Source of the DNA: Mesocentrotus franciscanus
Taxonomy: Eukaryota > Echinodermata > Echinoidea > Camarodonta > Strongylocentrotidae
Assembly: GCA_037976565.1 (NCBI GenBank)
Contig: CP137673.1
Coordinates: 6,703,522 to 6,767,521 of the forward strand
Direction of reading: 5' to 3'
Length of the DNA: 64,000 nucleotides
A program made the translations under genes and the position numbers. Of this stretch, positions 1 to 29,340 are shown piece after piece. Each line of letters begins with the position of its first letter. Position 1 is the stretch's first letter. The notes under the pieces were generated by a model. That model saw only the letters and a list, made by a program, of their open reading frames with translations. It had not been told where the DNA came from and made no database searches.

Positions 1-614
1 GAGTCGCCTGTGTGAAAAAGAATACTCTTAAATGTACACATACACTTTACAAAGGGCTTTCATACAATGCGAGATTTATGTACAATAAAATGCATAATCG
101 TCTTATATCGAAGGGGGCGGGATGAAGCACCACCACCCCTTCGGATTCAACGGATTATTGATGCCCGAATCGTATTTATTGCGTTGCTGGCACTTGAGAC
201 AAAAGAAAATTGGGGGTCAGCCCCCTCAAAAGTTTTGGCTCATTACGCCACTGATAATATTATAATCATGGCATCATACCCTATGCCATCAATATTGTAT
301 TGTATTGTTTTTACGTCTGTGTGTATAAATATATATATATATATATATACGATTTGTGTTTTATATCTTATGTAACAAATGTATTATGTGAAGGGAACGG
401 TGGGAACCTTGATCACAAGCATAATGCTTCTAAGGTTTCCTCCACATTACTGTAGATTATTGTTAACATCATTTGTATTTAATGACTTGCATAAAATATT
501 GTTGTAATACCACCTATCTATCAAATATATTTACATGTTTTGTTAACTTGTAAATTCGTTACTTTGTTAATTCCGTTTATATGCAGTAATATTGTGGAAA
601 TAAAACCTAAATTA

Positions 615-645
<31 letters not shown>

Positions 646-1494
646 CGTCCCGTTTTCCCCATCTATTATTTTCCTTGCATTTTTTACGTTATGATACTAT
701 AATGTTTTTTGTTTGGGAACCTAAATTACAAGCTATGCTTTCCTAGGTTTCCTCGATCGATCCTCAATACAGCTAGCAATTATCTTCTTAGTCTCAATTG
801 TATACTTGTACTGCATTGCACGTACCATATTATGTATATTACTCGTCTGTGAATATTTTAATTGGATTGACTTTTTAAAACGAAAATCTTTGTAAATAAA
901 ATATATATGAAAATAGGAGCATATCCTATATCTCTTTAAAAGAATTTCGCTATGTCGGGATTTTTGTGTTTGTGTTTTAGAACTCTAATACGTGTATAAA
1001 AGTACAGTAGCTACTAGGGACGTCTAGATGAATTAGCAGCGCCAGAACTTTTGAGAATTTGGTGTATTCAATGCTCCGGGAGCCGAAGCAGAGACCAACC
1101 TAGAAGGCCTACTTATATTTGAGATAATATAATAAACCAAATTATTCATACCCTTACTTAGTATTGCAATATTATTGTTTGTAAGTATATGAAAAATGTA
1201 TTTGTCCAAATTTATGTTCCTTGGGAATGTGACTTATTGCAACCTACATCTAAAATTATTCAACAAATTAAGGCCCTAGCTTTAACCAGTCAGTCCAACT
1301 TTCATTCTTGAGTTACGAAAAACACAAAAATAGCATCATATTTACAAGGGGTATAAATAATTTAGTTGTTAACTGTATGTGTAGGCCTATACATACACCA
1401 ATCATATTATTCATATTTAGTTTGTATCTACTGACAACTAAGAGGACAAAGAAATTTATAGTTCACAGTAACTGTATCGGCAGATGTAGTACTA

Positions 1495-1870
1495 ACATAA
1501 CTGACCACTACCATCATTACCACTATCCACCCCAAACACCACCAACACCATAACCTAACATCATCAATAACTATAATATCAACTCCGCCACCACCACTAC
1601 TTTAGGCTATAACTACCAAAACCGTCATCGGCACCATCACCACCACCAGTCCACCATCGTCCACCACTATACCACCACCACCCCCACAACCTACCATCGT
1701 CAACAGGGTCATCAACTCCACCACCATCGCCACCACCACCACCATCACTGTAAATACCACAACCTTCATAAGCACCATCACCACCACCAGTCCACCACCA
1801 TCACCACCACCTCAGCCATCACGACCACCATCATCAACATCATCTCAACCATCCCCACCACTACCACATC
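1495..1870. repeat. Degenerate (CCA/TCA)n trinucleotide repeat
   Basis: Interrupted CCA, TCA and CAC units over about 375 bp. Confidence 0.85.
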
Positions 1871-3230
1871 TTGGCCATACCCACCTGATGGTACAGGAAT
1901 CATCAAATTAAGTCGCCCCGACGGCAAAGAAAGAAAACCTCATCCGGTTGCCCATCCTTCAATCAGCATGAAAGAAAAAAATTTAAAACATATCTCAACA
2001 TCTTTCCATTTCATTTTGGTCTAGTTACTGCATGTGTGTAGCTCGCTGTAAGACGTAGTATTAAGGCGTCGAGCTATCATCCATCTCCGGATAAGTTAGG
2101 CATATCAGGAAGACCAATAAAGGAAAGCTTATGCTTTCTGCGGGTATCTCAATCGGTTTTATTTTGTCACCAGTATATTTTCATTGTAAAGTTATTATAA
2201 TCATTCGATTGATTATTTAATGGAATTTATATTGTACATATACTATATATATTTTTGAAAAAAAATGTTTAAATAAATATAAATATACCCGGCTAGTGTC
2301 TCAGAAGACTTGCAATGATTGGTGAAAATAACGCACATTAGAATCGCATTCTTCAAAAGCAAGGAACTTTTTCCTAAAGTGATGACCCTCCAAAACATAA
2401 CCACTTGCTCTTAAATCAATTCAAACCTGTTTTTATTAATGAGATAGCCCAGAGTCGTGTTACTTAATTATATTAATAGACTGTACGAAGAAAATCAAAC
2501 TAATACAATATCTTCATTACTCGAGGCAAAGAAGCGAGGAAAACAGTTTTAGGGCAACGTCTGATACAGATGTGAACTGCTCCGTATAGCGTCTCTACGG
2601 TGAGACTGCCACACGATCGGAACATCGACGTGACATCAACAAGCAGAATATATCTTCTGTGAAAGCTTCAAACAAATTTTGATATATCTCTAACGTTTCT
2701 CTCTGGTGTGAAAGATATCTCATGTACCATACATAAAAAATTATCTTAAAAAGATGCACTAGCTGTGTACATGTTCCGATCGAAGAACACAAACAAATAT
2801 CCAACTTACATAATGTTTAATTACTAAAGGCGCAATTATTGTTCTTAGACGCCTTTAGGATTTTTACTAATTAGAGAAATGACCTGGTGTACGAAATGAT
2901 CATTATCTCATGAGTATGACACAGTATAATCAACCTATAGTCTTTTGTTTCATTTAATTACATTGTTGCATGTTTATAGAATTAGATATTTATGAGGTTT
3001 TAATTGAGTTTTGAGGTAACTGTCTCTTCTGCGATATTAGGTGCTGAAGGAGCAATGTACATGTTTACTTCGGCGTATATTCAGGCTAAATTCGGCCCAT
3101 CCACCCTCACACCTCCCAGTCCACTAATAGTCTTCTCATATACCCGCATCTGCCCGCCTCCCCCCCTCCCTATCTCGATTGGTCCCCCAATTTATTTAAT
3201 TTCTTTTAAACTTTCTCTGCCATCTCCCCA

Positions 3231-3385
3231 CCCCCTCTCTCTCTCCCTCTCTGTTTCCCTCTCTCTCTCTCTCTCTCTACACACACCATGCACCCACCTC
3301 CCAACTAGTATATTTGAAGGCAAAAGGGACAAGAGCCCCACAGGCAATAAAGTTTCTTCCATATTAAAAAAATATATATATCTTT

Positions 3386-3432
<47 letters not shown>

Positions 3433-3473
3433 GTCTCTCTTTCTCTCTCCCTCTTCCTCTCTCGCCCTCTCTC
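3231..3473. repeat. Two (CT)n microsatellites
   Basis: CT-rich runs at 3231-3289 and 3386-3473 separated by about 95 bp of ordinary sequence. Confidence 0.9.
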
Positions 3474-5425
3474 TGACTAGCATTGTCAAACATTATTCCA
3501 TCTTCACTCAAAATTTATGTGTTAAAGGTATTCAAATAAATTAATAAAAACAACCCATTCATGCCATACCTTCATAGGTATTTACTACTCATAGATTTAT
3601 TTAAGTATAAAAGACAACATTTTGGAGGAAAAGTGTGAAAATTAGTACAAGAATCTAACCTAGTTTTGACAGTAACAAAAATTCTGCACCCTACGGCCAC
3701 ACTTTCATGTATAATATGTTCTCAAGACTCAATTCTGAGATGGAATATTCGACTATTGAAGTAGGTTTACTATATAATACAAGTCATTTTCAACTACTGT
3801 CATAACATTTCAAACACGGGGGATTCCACAGAAAATATTCACTAGCCCAAAATCATAACATTGGCAAATAGTCCAGAAATATGTGGGCCACTGTGTATCA
3901 ATGTCAGTGAAGTACATTACGTCATGATTTTCTTCTTTTTTTAAAACTCATTTTGGGGAGCGAAATGGGGCAACATTTTTTAGTGAAAATATGCAATATT
4001 TGGGTCTCATTATTTCATACCACCATCCCTTCAAATTTGATTATTAGGTAATGCATTATGATGAATGGATCAAAGATTACTGAAAAGAAGTTTTTATAAT
4101 AGCATCATTAAACTTGTTAAAGCAAAGCTATTCGGGTATATATACAAAAGTGGACAAAAGTGTCACGTCCGTTAGCAACATTTTTAGCTATTAGTAGGGA
4201 ATGTATAATCCAATTATTTTACAAAATGTCTCTATGTTCACAGCATGATTATAAACTTTTTTTAGTGTCTAAACTAGATTCATTGAACTTCCAACATCAC
4301 AGACTTTTCAGATCGTTAACAGCGATTAAACAAGCTTTGTCTATTTTGTGTCATATCCGTCACAGACAAGTAGATTTTGATTTTTCCTCGACCATAAGGT
4401 GGAATACTGAGGAAATTGGCCATGTATGATGTGACCGATAGTCGAAAGCGTCTGAATCACTGACTAAAATATGATTTGGAACTGTTAATTTCCTTTAAAA
4501 TGTCTTAGTAACAAAAAGAAATATGTTCTGAATGTCATGTCCTTTACATGTAGCCCACACCTATAATCAAAAAAACAATAAATTCTAGACACCCAACACC
4601 AACTTCCATATGCAAACAGTATACAGACTGCCACTAACAAAAGATTGATAAAATAATCAGAAATACAATGAACAGGACTGCAACCTTTCCAGGAAAATAA
4701 AACAATCATGGTGTACTGTAGCCTATTCACATAAACTTGAATGACTTCTTTACTAATCCCAAAATATACTATTTCTATAAGAAGATTAAGAGTTGACATT
4801 TTGAGAGAATTTGTAACTATTTTGAATCTTTTTTGGTTTCATTTACAATCAAATTACACTTTTTATTGCTATTCATACATTTGCCATGTGATTATTAAAA
4901 GGGAAATCCAACCTTGATAGCAAACTAATCTAGAAGCAAGCAGAAAAGTCAGAGAAGCAGACTGGCCGAAAAATGAGAAAGTTACACATTTTTGAAAGTT
5001 GCAATCACTAAACGTATGGGCTCGTCAAATTGGTTGAATCAGTAATGTCTCTGTCAAGTAGTGGCATACAACTTTTCCCATTTGTTCAAAAACGCAAAAT
5101 GACTCAAATTTCTTTTCTTTTTTAATGTTTGACTCAGGAGCGTCTATATTCTTTTAATGACTTAAAATAATATGCTATTCAGAAACTTATGATATTTTTG
5201 TACACAACAAACAGGAGAGTTGTCCGTGTCTAAGGAAAAAAATGCAAAATACTTGTTCAACTAACCGTAAGATCCTTTTTTTAACCCCCAAAAAAAAAAA
5301 CCTCTTCATTTTCATTACTTCCAATTTGGCATCCCTGACCTTCTTAATTTCCTGTTACAAATTGCACATTTGGCGCGAACAAAAACAACAACTACACACT
5401 CACACACTATAAAGCACTATAAACT

Positions 5426-5438
5426 TTTATTTTTTATT
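5426..5438 (-). terminator. CMAS: Candidate CMAS polyadenylation signals
   Basis: On the minus strand two overlapping AATAAA hexamers occur here, followed 20-40 nt downstream by a GT-rich stretch (GTGTGTGAGTGTGTAG). That is the layout expected of a cleavage site about 1.7 kb past the CMAS stop. If right, the 3' UTR contains the antisense SINE at 5757-5946. Another AATAAA at about 6131 is an alternative. Confidence 0.45.
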
Positions 5439-5756
5439 GCCTTTTTCCAGGCATTTCACAATATTCTACATGTACATGTACATAAAAATGAAAACAGTCA
5501 ATAATAGCAGCAAAAACAGCAAGTAAGGTTAAAAGCTAATATCCAATTTCTGCAAAACTAAGAAGAAAATCTGTGAATTGGAAGAAAATTGCTTGTTTTT
5601 GTTTGTTTTTTTGTTACAAGTTTTTGTTAGAGGTTCCATGTGGGCCATATTACTTCTACATAGACATACTGCAAATTTTAATACACTCTCAATCAATATA
5701 AAAGTGACTTGTGAGTAGACTACTAGACACACACATTACTAGACACACTACTAGAC

Positions 5757-5946
5757 ACTAGGCGTTGTGGCGTGCGCCTGTAATCCAGCTAACAGTGGAA
5801 GTTACAAACTGATTCAGCCGAGGACGCAGGTTCGAAACTGAGTCACGTCTTTTGGATGGTGACGTTTAAAGGTCGTTCCCCAGACGTACATGTAAATAAT
5901 CATATCTGATTGATACACGTCTGTAAAAACCCAATACACACACACG
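5757..5946 (+). mobile_element. Alu/7SL-like SINE, copy 1
   Basis: Begins ACTAGGCGTTGTGGCGTGCG with GTGGCGTGCGCCTGTAATCC near position 7, close to the 5' end of Alu and 7SL RNA. A B-box-like GGTTCGAAACTG lies at 5829-5840. The unrelated 3' part ends in AAAACCC and an (AC)n tail. Lies antisense within the probable CMAS 3' UTR. Confidence 0.75.
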
Positions 5947-6724
5947 TTGTAGTGTTGGCTCATTGTTTGTATGTTTGCAGAAAATTCTGAGAGTAATGTT
6001 TAAAAATGCACAGCTAGAAAGTGTTAAATAGTACAAATCATCTCAACAAAAATAGTTTGTGTACAGCTACATGATCACACAGAATAGGGCCCACACGGAT
6101 CCCAAAGTCGAACTTTTTAAATGTTATTCTTTATTCTCTTCATACTCCTTATCCTTTGGCCCATAGAATGGCGGGTGAAGGTTTTTTATGTCGATTTTAG
6201 ACAAGGAATGATAGGATATATTGACTGACAGGGTGTACTTCCCATTTGTTATTGAAATCATTCTGCCCTATATATTCATCCAAGATTTTCATAAAGTTGT
6301 GGGTTTGCCACAAATTCTGAAAGCTATAAACTGTTGAATAGTACCAATCATCTAAAAAAAATAGTTTGTTTACAGCTTACATCTAAATCTAGATTGATTT
6401 TTTACCTAGGAATATCCAAATCAGGTTTTAAACAATTAAATTATTTCAACTTGCTATCAAGTTTTTTAACAAAATATAAGTGCAATGATTTCAGTAATTT
6501 CATTAGCTACAATGTACCATCAATCACTGATCACTGTAAATTCTCATTTGATAACAACTTTCATAGAAACGGCCTGAATCTTCGCTCTGTACACTGTCAA
6601 AGAATCCTACATTTACAGGAACATATGTCACCAAGGCTTTTAACCTCCAGGTCATTATCTCATGTTTAATATCGGTGATCTGATGTTTGTTCCGGCGACA
6701 ACTGCTGGACTCCAACAGAAATAC

Positions 6725-6813
6725 AGGGTTAAGGTTAGGGTTATATATTAGGTGTAGGGTTAAGGTTAGGGTTATAATCTAGTTATATGTTATGTTTAGG
6801 GTTAGGGTTAGGT
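6725..6813 (+). repeat. Degenerate interstitial TTAGGG repeat
   Basis: Several AGGGTTAAGGTTAGGGTT-type units, the animal telomere motif in degraded form. Confidence 0.75.
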
Positions 6814-7115
6814 ATATTGTTGGGGACATGGTCAGAATTTGGGATTTGGTTAATGTCGAAATTCATTCAATTTTCATTTTTGTCTTCTTTACCAAGGTAG
6901 CCACTTCAGAATTAATATTGCTCTTTCTACAATTGATATTATCCCAGCAATGCCATGTACCTAGTTAATACAACTGGAAAAAATGTATAATGAAAGTATT
7001 GAATCCAGGACCTTTCGTACATGTACATGAGTCAAGAACCTTAATCAATATACCACAGTGCTCCCACTAGAATCGACCATGGAGCAACTATCGCCATGGC
7101 AAGTGTTGTACGACC

Positions 7116-22989
<15,874 letters not shown>

Positions 22990-24378
22990 TTAAAGCTCCA
23001 AAGAGTCCAATGAAAAGCCCCGCTCGTCACCTCTACTCGCTGTACTGTGGATCCGGAATCATGAGAGAACTTAGAGTACAAAGAGGAGTTATTCAGGTTA
23101 TTAAACACGTAGTACAGGAGAAGTAACTAGTACTACATTTTATTCCAAGCTCAAACTCATGGTAGATTGTACAGCATATAACATCTCTTTGAGCTTTTAG
23201 TCTTCAATAAATACGTATTTATCACACTTTCTCATTTCAAAGAAGTCACACCCCTACATAATTTCAAAGAAATAGGAGATGAATTATACTAATAGTTTAC
23301 ACACCTAGTATACTACAGAAGTACTGTACAGTAGATTCTCTCTGTAATATGTAAGCTTAGACTTGGATCTCGAGCACAGGTACTAGGTGGGGCCGGGGGT
23401 GTGGGGTGGGGTTGGGCCAAAGGGTGGGGCCTATATGGGTGTGGCCGTCGTTAGGTGGGGCGCAGATCTAGTGCACGGTGATCATTCTATGGTGTTGGTG
23501 GGATGGGAGCCCGTTAGTCGCCTCTCATTAGCCTGTCTCTGTTCTCTTTTCATATATATTGTTATCTCCCATATCATCTTTAATTATGCTACCTATAGTT
23601 TCTTCCTATAGTTCTTTTTTCATGCTCTTTGTGATTTTTCTACTATTCTCTACTTTCTTCATCTTCTCATGAGCTTAAGACTCTAGATCGTTCTTTTAAT
23701 TTTTCTCTCTCTCTCTCTTCTTCTTCTTCTTCTTCTTCAGTTATAAAGAGTTTCTTGAGGCCTGTCTCATCTATCTCCGCTTATCCTTCAGGGTTTTCTG
23801 CCACAAATTAGTTTCTTATTCAAGATTAGTGATTTTTTAAAATTAATATTAATCTTTTCATTTTGTTCGGTATACACAAATGTACTATCTCCCTAGGCCT
23901 ATTGCCAATTAAATTCCAACATTTTTAATTCACGTACCACTTCCTCCCCTACAGGCTTTTGCCATTCCGATGTTGTTGTTTTTTAAATCTAGTTTAGGCC
24001 TATGTAATATACCTCAATCAAGTTTTGTGCATAGCCAGGGAAGCAGAATATATTCATGCAGATGAGGGAGAGAGAAAAAAAAAACCAGCATTGGCTCAAT
24101 GAGGGTCCCGGGGGGAGTTAGAGGGGTATCGCTTTTCGGCCAGGTCAGTGAGGAAAGAAAGAACAAGGAAATGGACAGAGGCGGGAAATACAAGAAGCTC
24201 ATGAAAGTAAAAGACTCGAAGAGGGGAATAAAAAACAAAATTCTGCACTTTTAAATTCTCAGATTTGTATCTCTCTCGAGAATCTCCAGGGCAGCCCAAC
24301 CTCCGTTTTTACTAGCGCGCCATCTATGGCAAATGTGCGATTAACGTCAGCTGAAAGATTGAGCTCATTCAATACACA

Positions 24379-24395
24379 ATGGCGGAGACCGAGAG
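24379..24395 (+). CDS. TMEM11: TMEM11 coding exon 1 (17 nt)
   Basis: ATG GCG GAG ACC GAG AG then GTAAAA. The ATG sits in CACAATGGCGG, resembling a YY1 site over a start codon as in many housekeeping genes. It is the only nearby start that gives the right phase to the TMEM11 exon. An upstream out-of-frame ATG lies at 24326. Confidence 0.65.
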
Positions 24396-27300
24396 GTAAA
24401 ACATTATTCGAATTAATTTATGCTTGTTCATTATTTCTTTCATTTTCCTTTCGATACGCGACGTTGTTGTGTTATATAACTCCATTCTTCAATAAGGTAG
24501 CTGGATTCACTTGTAATGATAGAGAGCATATGAAATGAAAGTCCTTGCAAGAGTTGTACTTGCAAAAGCGAATTGCAGTCAGTTGTAGCTCAGTTGTAGG
24601 CCTAGGCCTACGTGTATTAGTTGTATGTAACGTTAGAATTGTCATGATTGGCGCGGGGAGTGACAGAGCTGAGCTGAGCTGAGTCTTGTGTGAAATGAAG
24701 TTTCATGATTTAAAATTGAAACGAGAAAATAGTACATTTTTGTACTGTCTGTATGATTGCGTTTTTGCTGTTCTAAGGAGTAAGTGTACCTTAAAAATCA
24801 TCTCAATACAATACTAAATTACAAATAAAATGTGGTTATCAGTCGGGTCAAGGTCGAGGAAAGAAGGCAAATCTATGAAGATCATTTTGAAATTTGATTT
24901 GACATTGTTTGTAGACAGTAGAGATATATATAAGTTAAAACTGATGATCGAAAATGTGCCCTGAAAAGGTCAGGGAACTCATGCTGTCTCACACTCACAG
25001 CACATTTCGGGATTTGGGGGAACAAAAGATGATATTTTGACACTTGTAGTTGTAGCCTACTACTAGTACTACTAGATGATAGATCCACGTAGAACTTTTA
25101 CCATTCCGCGATGTACAGTGAGTTTACGCGCTCTGATTGGCCGATACGCTAAGTGGCTTCGAATTTAAGTGAGAGAGGGCCTACTTAACTTAAGCGCGAC
25201 TTAAGTTCAATGGCAAAGTCAATACGAAATATTACGTCACACCACAGAGATTTTGACATGACATGCTTTAAACAGGTGACGCACTTCACACATAACTGAC
25301 GCACACACGAAATTGCACACACATAAAATAGAAAAACCAACGAACATTTCAGAATAAATTTCCAGGTTTGTACCTTAAATGTGATGAAAATGAGAATTTT
25401 TCAAACTTAAAGCCCAAGTCCACTTACTTTCAATAGAACCAGAAAAATCAGACAAACCCATCAAAAAAAGTTTGAGCAAAATCGGATAACTAATAAGAAA
25501 GTTATGAATTTTTAATGACATGAAAAACTTTGAAAATCACTACACAAATTGGCAACTCACTCATGAGTCTGTGACGTATGGTCCTCACTATCCACTAATT
25601 ATTTTCTTTATATTGATAATATAAATTTCCTATTTTCCCCTAAGAATCTTATTTCTTCAGACCAGCATCCAAGTTAGATTGATAGTAATATGTTTTTGTG
25701 TGGATGCACTAATATAGAGTAATTTTTTCCAGTTAAATCATGAAAAATTTGAATTTTGATAAACTATTTATATAAAAATCAATAATTATGAAATACAATA
25801 TTCAGAAAATAGTATAAATTCTTCAAAATTTATAAAAGATTTTGGGAAATGTCATGCACGCAATATGATACAAATCATATAACCTGGGCAAAGGCATGGG
25901 GAAATCAAGTTTGGGGGATAAAAAGGGAAATTAATGGGATTAAACTATATAAAGCAATTGATAAGTAGTGAGGACATGAGTCATGACGTCACAAACTGAT
26001 AACCAAATTGGCAATTTGTGTAGTGATTTCCATTGTTTTTTAGTTTTACATACTTTTTCAAAAACTTTGTTATTAGTTTTTAGATTTTGCTCAAACTTTT
26101 TTTGATTGGTTTGTCTGATTTTTCTGGTTCTATTAAAGGCAAGTTATTTTTAGAGTGGACTTGGGCTTTAAGACTTGGTTAAAGATACTATGTCCCTTTT
26201 GCAGCCAACATCAAATTGTGTAGAACTTTGCAGGAATTATGAATATGTCATGTATGTCCTATCTGTGAAATTTAAACGTTAGCAGTGTCCTAATATTCAA
26301 ATTATGCAAGGAAACCTGTTTACTTGCTAGACTTCACTGTCAGACACTATTGAGTGACTGACTGGCCTTTTTCATCTTTGGTAATAACATACATACATAA
26401 AATGAGCTGTAAAGGGTACATGAGCATTTGTCTACATCAATAACCCACTTCTTGTAATGGCCAAAATTAAACTGATTGAATCTTTGCGCAGCATAAAACG
26501 TACGACCATTCGGTACAATGGTCTGAAAAATCAGACTATTACTGGCTCTATAGCTCCTAAGTCGATTCGACAACTAATAGTCGTTATTTTCCCACTTAAA
26601 GACATTTTCAAGCCCCCTTTTTTAGGGAAGTTCTAAATTAGTATTGTCTTTCAAATGCCGTTGGAATTTAACCTTTTCATTTTTTTGGCCTGCAAATGGG
26701 ACATAGTACCTTTAAGTAAGACTTAAACTTAAGTGAAATACTTAACTTTTCAAGGACGCTGATAAAATTGTAACAAATAGAGGTTTGACTGAAATATCAT
26801 AATTTTGGTATCGGTAAAATGGAAAATCGCAAGCTATCTCCTCGCACTAATATCTTATAACATAGAGCCTATGGGAGCCAGCGATAGCCAATCTAAAGGG
26901 CCCATGTCGGCTAGGCTCGGCGCCAAATTACGAAAATGAGACCGAGATCGGATGAACGCTCTGCGCATGCGCTGGCTGTCAACCGCTGTAAGCTAGATGT
27001 CTACGTGAGATCTATCTAAATGAATTTGCTTGAATCAGACCTTTTCTCCAAGTTTCTGTTTGTATGATGGGGGGTTGGAACTAGTTGGTTGCCTGGACTC
27101 TTAAAAACCATAAAGCCTTCTCTTGCCATCAGATTGAACAACAACAAAAATCATAGAATAGCACTAACCTTAATGAATATTTGTCCTTTACAATATTTTC
27201 TAACATGAGTCTTAAAAGATTTATGAAATTATTGCTTGTATTTTTTGTTGCAAACTTTTTCAAATTGCAGTTTTAAAAACACAACCTGTCCGGACACAAC

Positions 27301-28019
27301 ATCTGGGTATACTTGTAGTAAAGATGAATGAAGTTGACATTTATTGCATATTTTTGTTGATTTTTCATATTAAAAAAATTCAAATCTCTGTCTCAGAATG
27401 ACATTTATTCATATGTACATATATGAGTTACCTTCATCTGGGCGACTTTGATCATGTTTATGCCAAGGTCATGTCTATCAGCTTTGACTTGTTCTATACT
27501 TCCAGGGACCTGCAGCCCGTGGATTGTGCTATCATCCACAACATCTACGACAATGGCAGTGCGAGGGAGCACTTTGAATTTGAGCTGGACCAGGCCCTCG
27601 AGGCCAAACGCAGTATCATCATTATAGAACCCGCTCACCTCGGAGACGAGACTGCTCGTTGGATCACAGTAGGGAACTGCTTGCATAAGACATCCGTCCT
27701 TTCTGGCATGGCTTGCCTCGTCGCACCAGCCCTGCTACCTAATCAGGCAGTAAACTTTGTCACTTTCCCGACGGGGACTGTAAGTGTGGCCTGCGCTCTT
27801 CTATATGGAGTGTCGTGGCAGTCGGACCCATGTTGCAAGTATCAGGTAGAGTACGACACAAGGAATCTGTCACGGCTTCCTCTTCATTCCCTGACGACGG
27901 CCACGCCCGTAGTTCTGGTTCGGAAGGACGATAAATACAGGAAAGCTCTTCACAACTTGGTAGCCGGGCTAGCAGCAGCTCTATTGGCGTACAAAGTCTA
28001 CCAATGGTGCATTCGCTAA
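24379..28019 (+). CDS. TMEM11: Transmembrane protein 11, mitochondrial, complete, 2 coding exons
   Basis: Mitochondrial membrane protein needed for cristae shape (PMI in flies); reported partners include the MICOS complex and BNIP3. Exons: 24379-24395 and 27506-28019, 531 nt = 176 aa (human 192). Exon 2 matches the family throughout: CAIIHNIYDNG (13-23), FELDQALEA (31-39), GDETARWITVGNCLHKT (52-68), SWQSDPCCKYQVEYD (109-123), LSRLPLHSL (128-136), TPVVLVRKDD (139-148). Hydrophobic segments lie at about 68-88, 92-110 and 156-175. The 17-nt exon 1 (MAETE plus AG) is inferred: it has an A at -3 and G at +4 around ATG, a GTAAAA donor, and restores frame with the TTCCAG acceptor to give MAETERDLQPVD. 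Exon 2 is certain; exon 1 is probable. Confidence 0.93.
25407..26171. mobile_element. 765-bp foldback element with TTAA flanks
   Basis: [TTAA]AGCCCAAGTCCACT ... AGTGGACTTGGGCT[TTAA], with inverted arms of roughly 200 bp including GGTTCTAT and TTTTTCTGGTT blocks. AT-rich core. Lies in the TMEM11 intron. Confidence 0.85.
27506..28019 (+). CDS. TMEM11: TMEM11 coding exon 2 with stop
   Basis: Residues 6-176 and TAA at 28017-28019. Acceptor TTCCAG at 27500-27505. The frame stays open through the acceptor into the intron, so the exon start is set by the splice site and by where homology begins. Confidence 0.95.
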
Positions 28020-29340
28020 CACAACGTTCAGAATCACATTTGTTAGCACTTTCATTCACTCCTATCGCCTGAGGAGGTTCCAAACTGTTTGTTAGAGGAG
28101 CTTGCAAGTGTTCTGTCAAAGTGAGTTCTGTTATGATAATCAGGTCGACTTGCCATTGCCCGGATGAGAGGAAGGAATGTAGAGAAAGATGAACTGTTCA
28201 AAGATGGAGTAAGATGGATTTACTGTTTGATGAGCCTGGAATTTATTCTCTAATTTACTACTCTTGTACTTGTGTGTCATTTTATGTGTTGTTTGGTTAA
28301 ATGTGTGGTCACTGGTCAGTTTCAAAGGGTGTGTGTTTAAAAATTTGGATGATGAATATTTGAAACTTATTGCAATCAGGTTTTATTCAAGGAAACATCT
28401 TATAAGAGGCCTGGTCAAAGGAAGCCTATTGTTGTCACATGTAATCATTCATTTTCAGTCTCCATTACCTCCATTGCAGAGAATAATTGATAAAGTTCCA
28501 AAGGGATTATATCAGGCCTACATCATTTTGATTGCCAAGTGCCAACGTATTCGTATTCAACTGAGAAATGAAGCCAGTGTACTGTAATGTGTATCAAAAT
28601 GAGATCTGAGGTTTAATACTAAAATATTCATATAGCCAACTTGTATTTTGCAGTCTTACACATTCAAAAGACACCTTATACATGCACATGTATGTCTACC
28701 AACTGCTGAATTTCAATCTTAGTCTATTTTACCTGGAAAATGTTACACTCACAAAATACATCATCAAAAGGGCCATTCATGTACTTGATTTCCATTGTTG
28801 TTTGTGTGTGCGTAATATATACCTTTAATGTTCTTAATTTCTTATAGCACTACCAAGTACAATTCGGTTAAGATGTGAGGTCTTTAGGCTTGTTGATAAG
28901 TAAGTGGTAATATTTTGTCTTCCATTTCTTCATTTTTCTTTCAACTCAAGCAGGTTCTTTGCATTATATGAGCTATACATGCTGATGTTAGATGGAGCAC
29001 ATGAATGACTTTGTAGATGGCTTTATAAATGAAACTGACATTTTGGTAGCTTGATAAAAGATTATTTGAGCCCTACTTGTACCCCAAATCAAATTGAGTA
29101 ATGTATTGTAGTCTGAGCATAGTGCGATTAGAAATGTCTCCTACACTGGAAGATCTATGCGCAATTTTTTGATGGATTGATGCCAATGCCAGTACAGGTA
29201 CAATGTACATGTATGGGTTCTATAACACATGCTCCAATGATAGTTGCTCTTTGCTCACTTTCTGACTCTAGGCTAATTCCTAACATCAAACTTGGATTTA
29301 TCTCTAATAAATTTATTTGTGACGATGCATACATGTAATT
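28020..29340 (+). other. TMEM11: Probable TMEM11 3' UTR
   Basis: No coding exon or recognisable repeat is seen in these 1.3 kb after the TMEM11 stop. An AATAAA at 29306-29311 followed by TTTATTTGTGAC could end the transcript just before a TTAA-flanked MITE at 29341. Another candidate AATAAA with a GT-rich flank is at 34570-34575, which would imply a very long UTR. Confidence 0.4.

Larger units (their letters stand above)
1..5400. other. No gene recognised
   Basis: No exon with family similarity on either strand. The stretch holds AT dinucleotide runs (about 328-350, 617-645), a degenerate CCA/TCA region (1495-1870) and CT runs (3231-3289, 3386-3473). The longest frames here run through simple repeats and are not credible. 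Confidence 0.5.

Noticed and set aside
3004..3480. 158-codon frame as a gene
   Set aside because: Most of it reads CT dinucleotide runs as Ser/Leu. No splice or family support.
27405..28119. Minus-strand open frames of 93 and 119 codons over TMEM11
   Set aside because: They are antisense to a clearly homologous exon, have no family similarity, and result from the codon pattern of the plus-strand gene.
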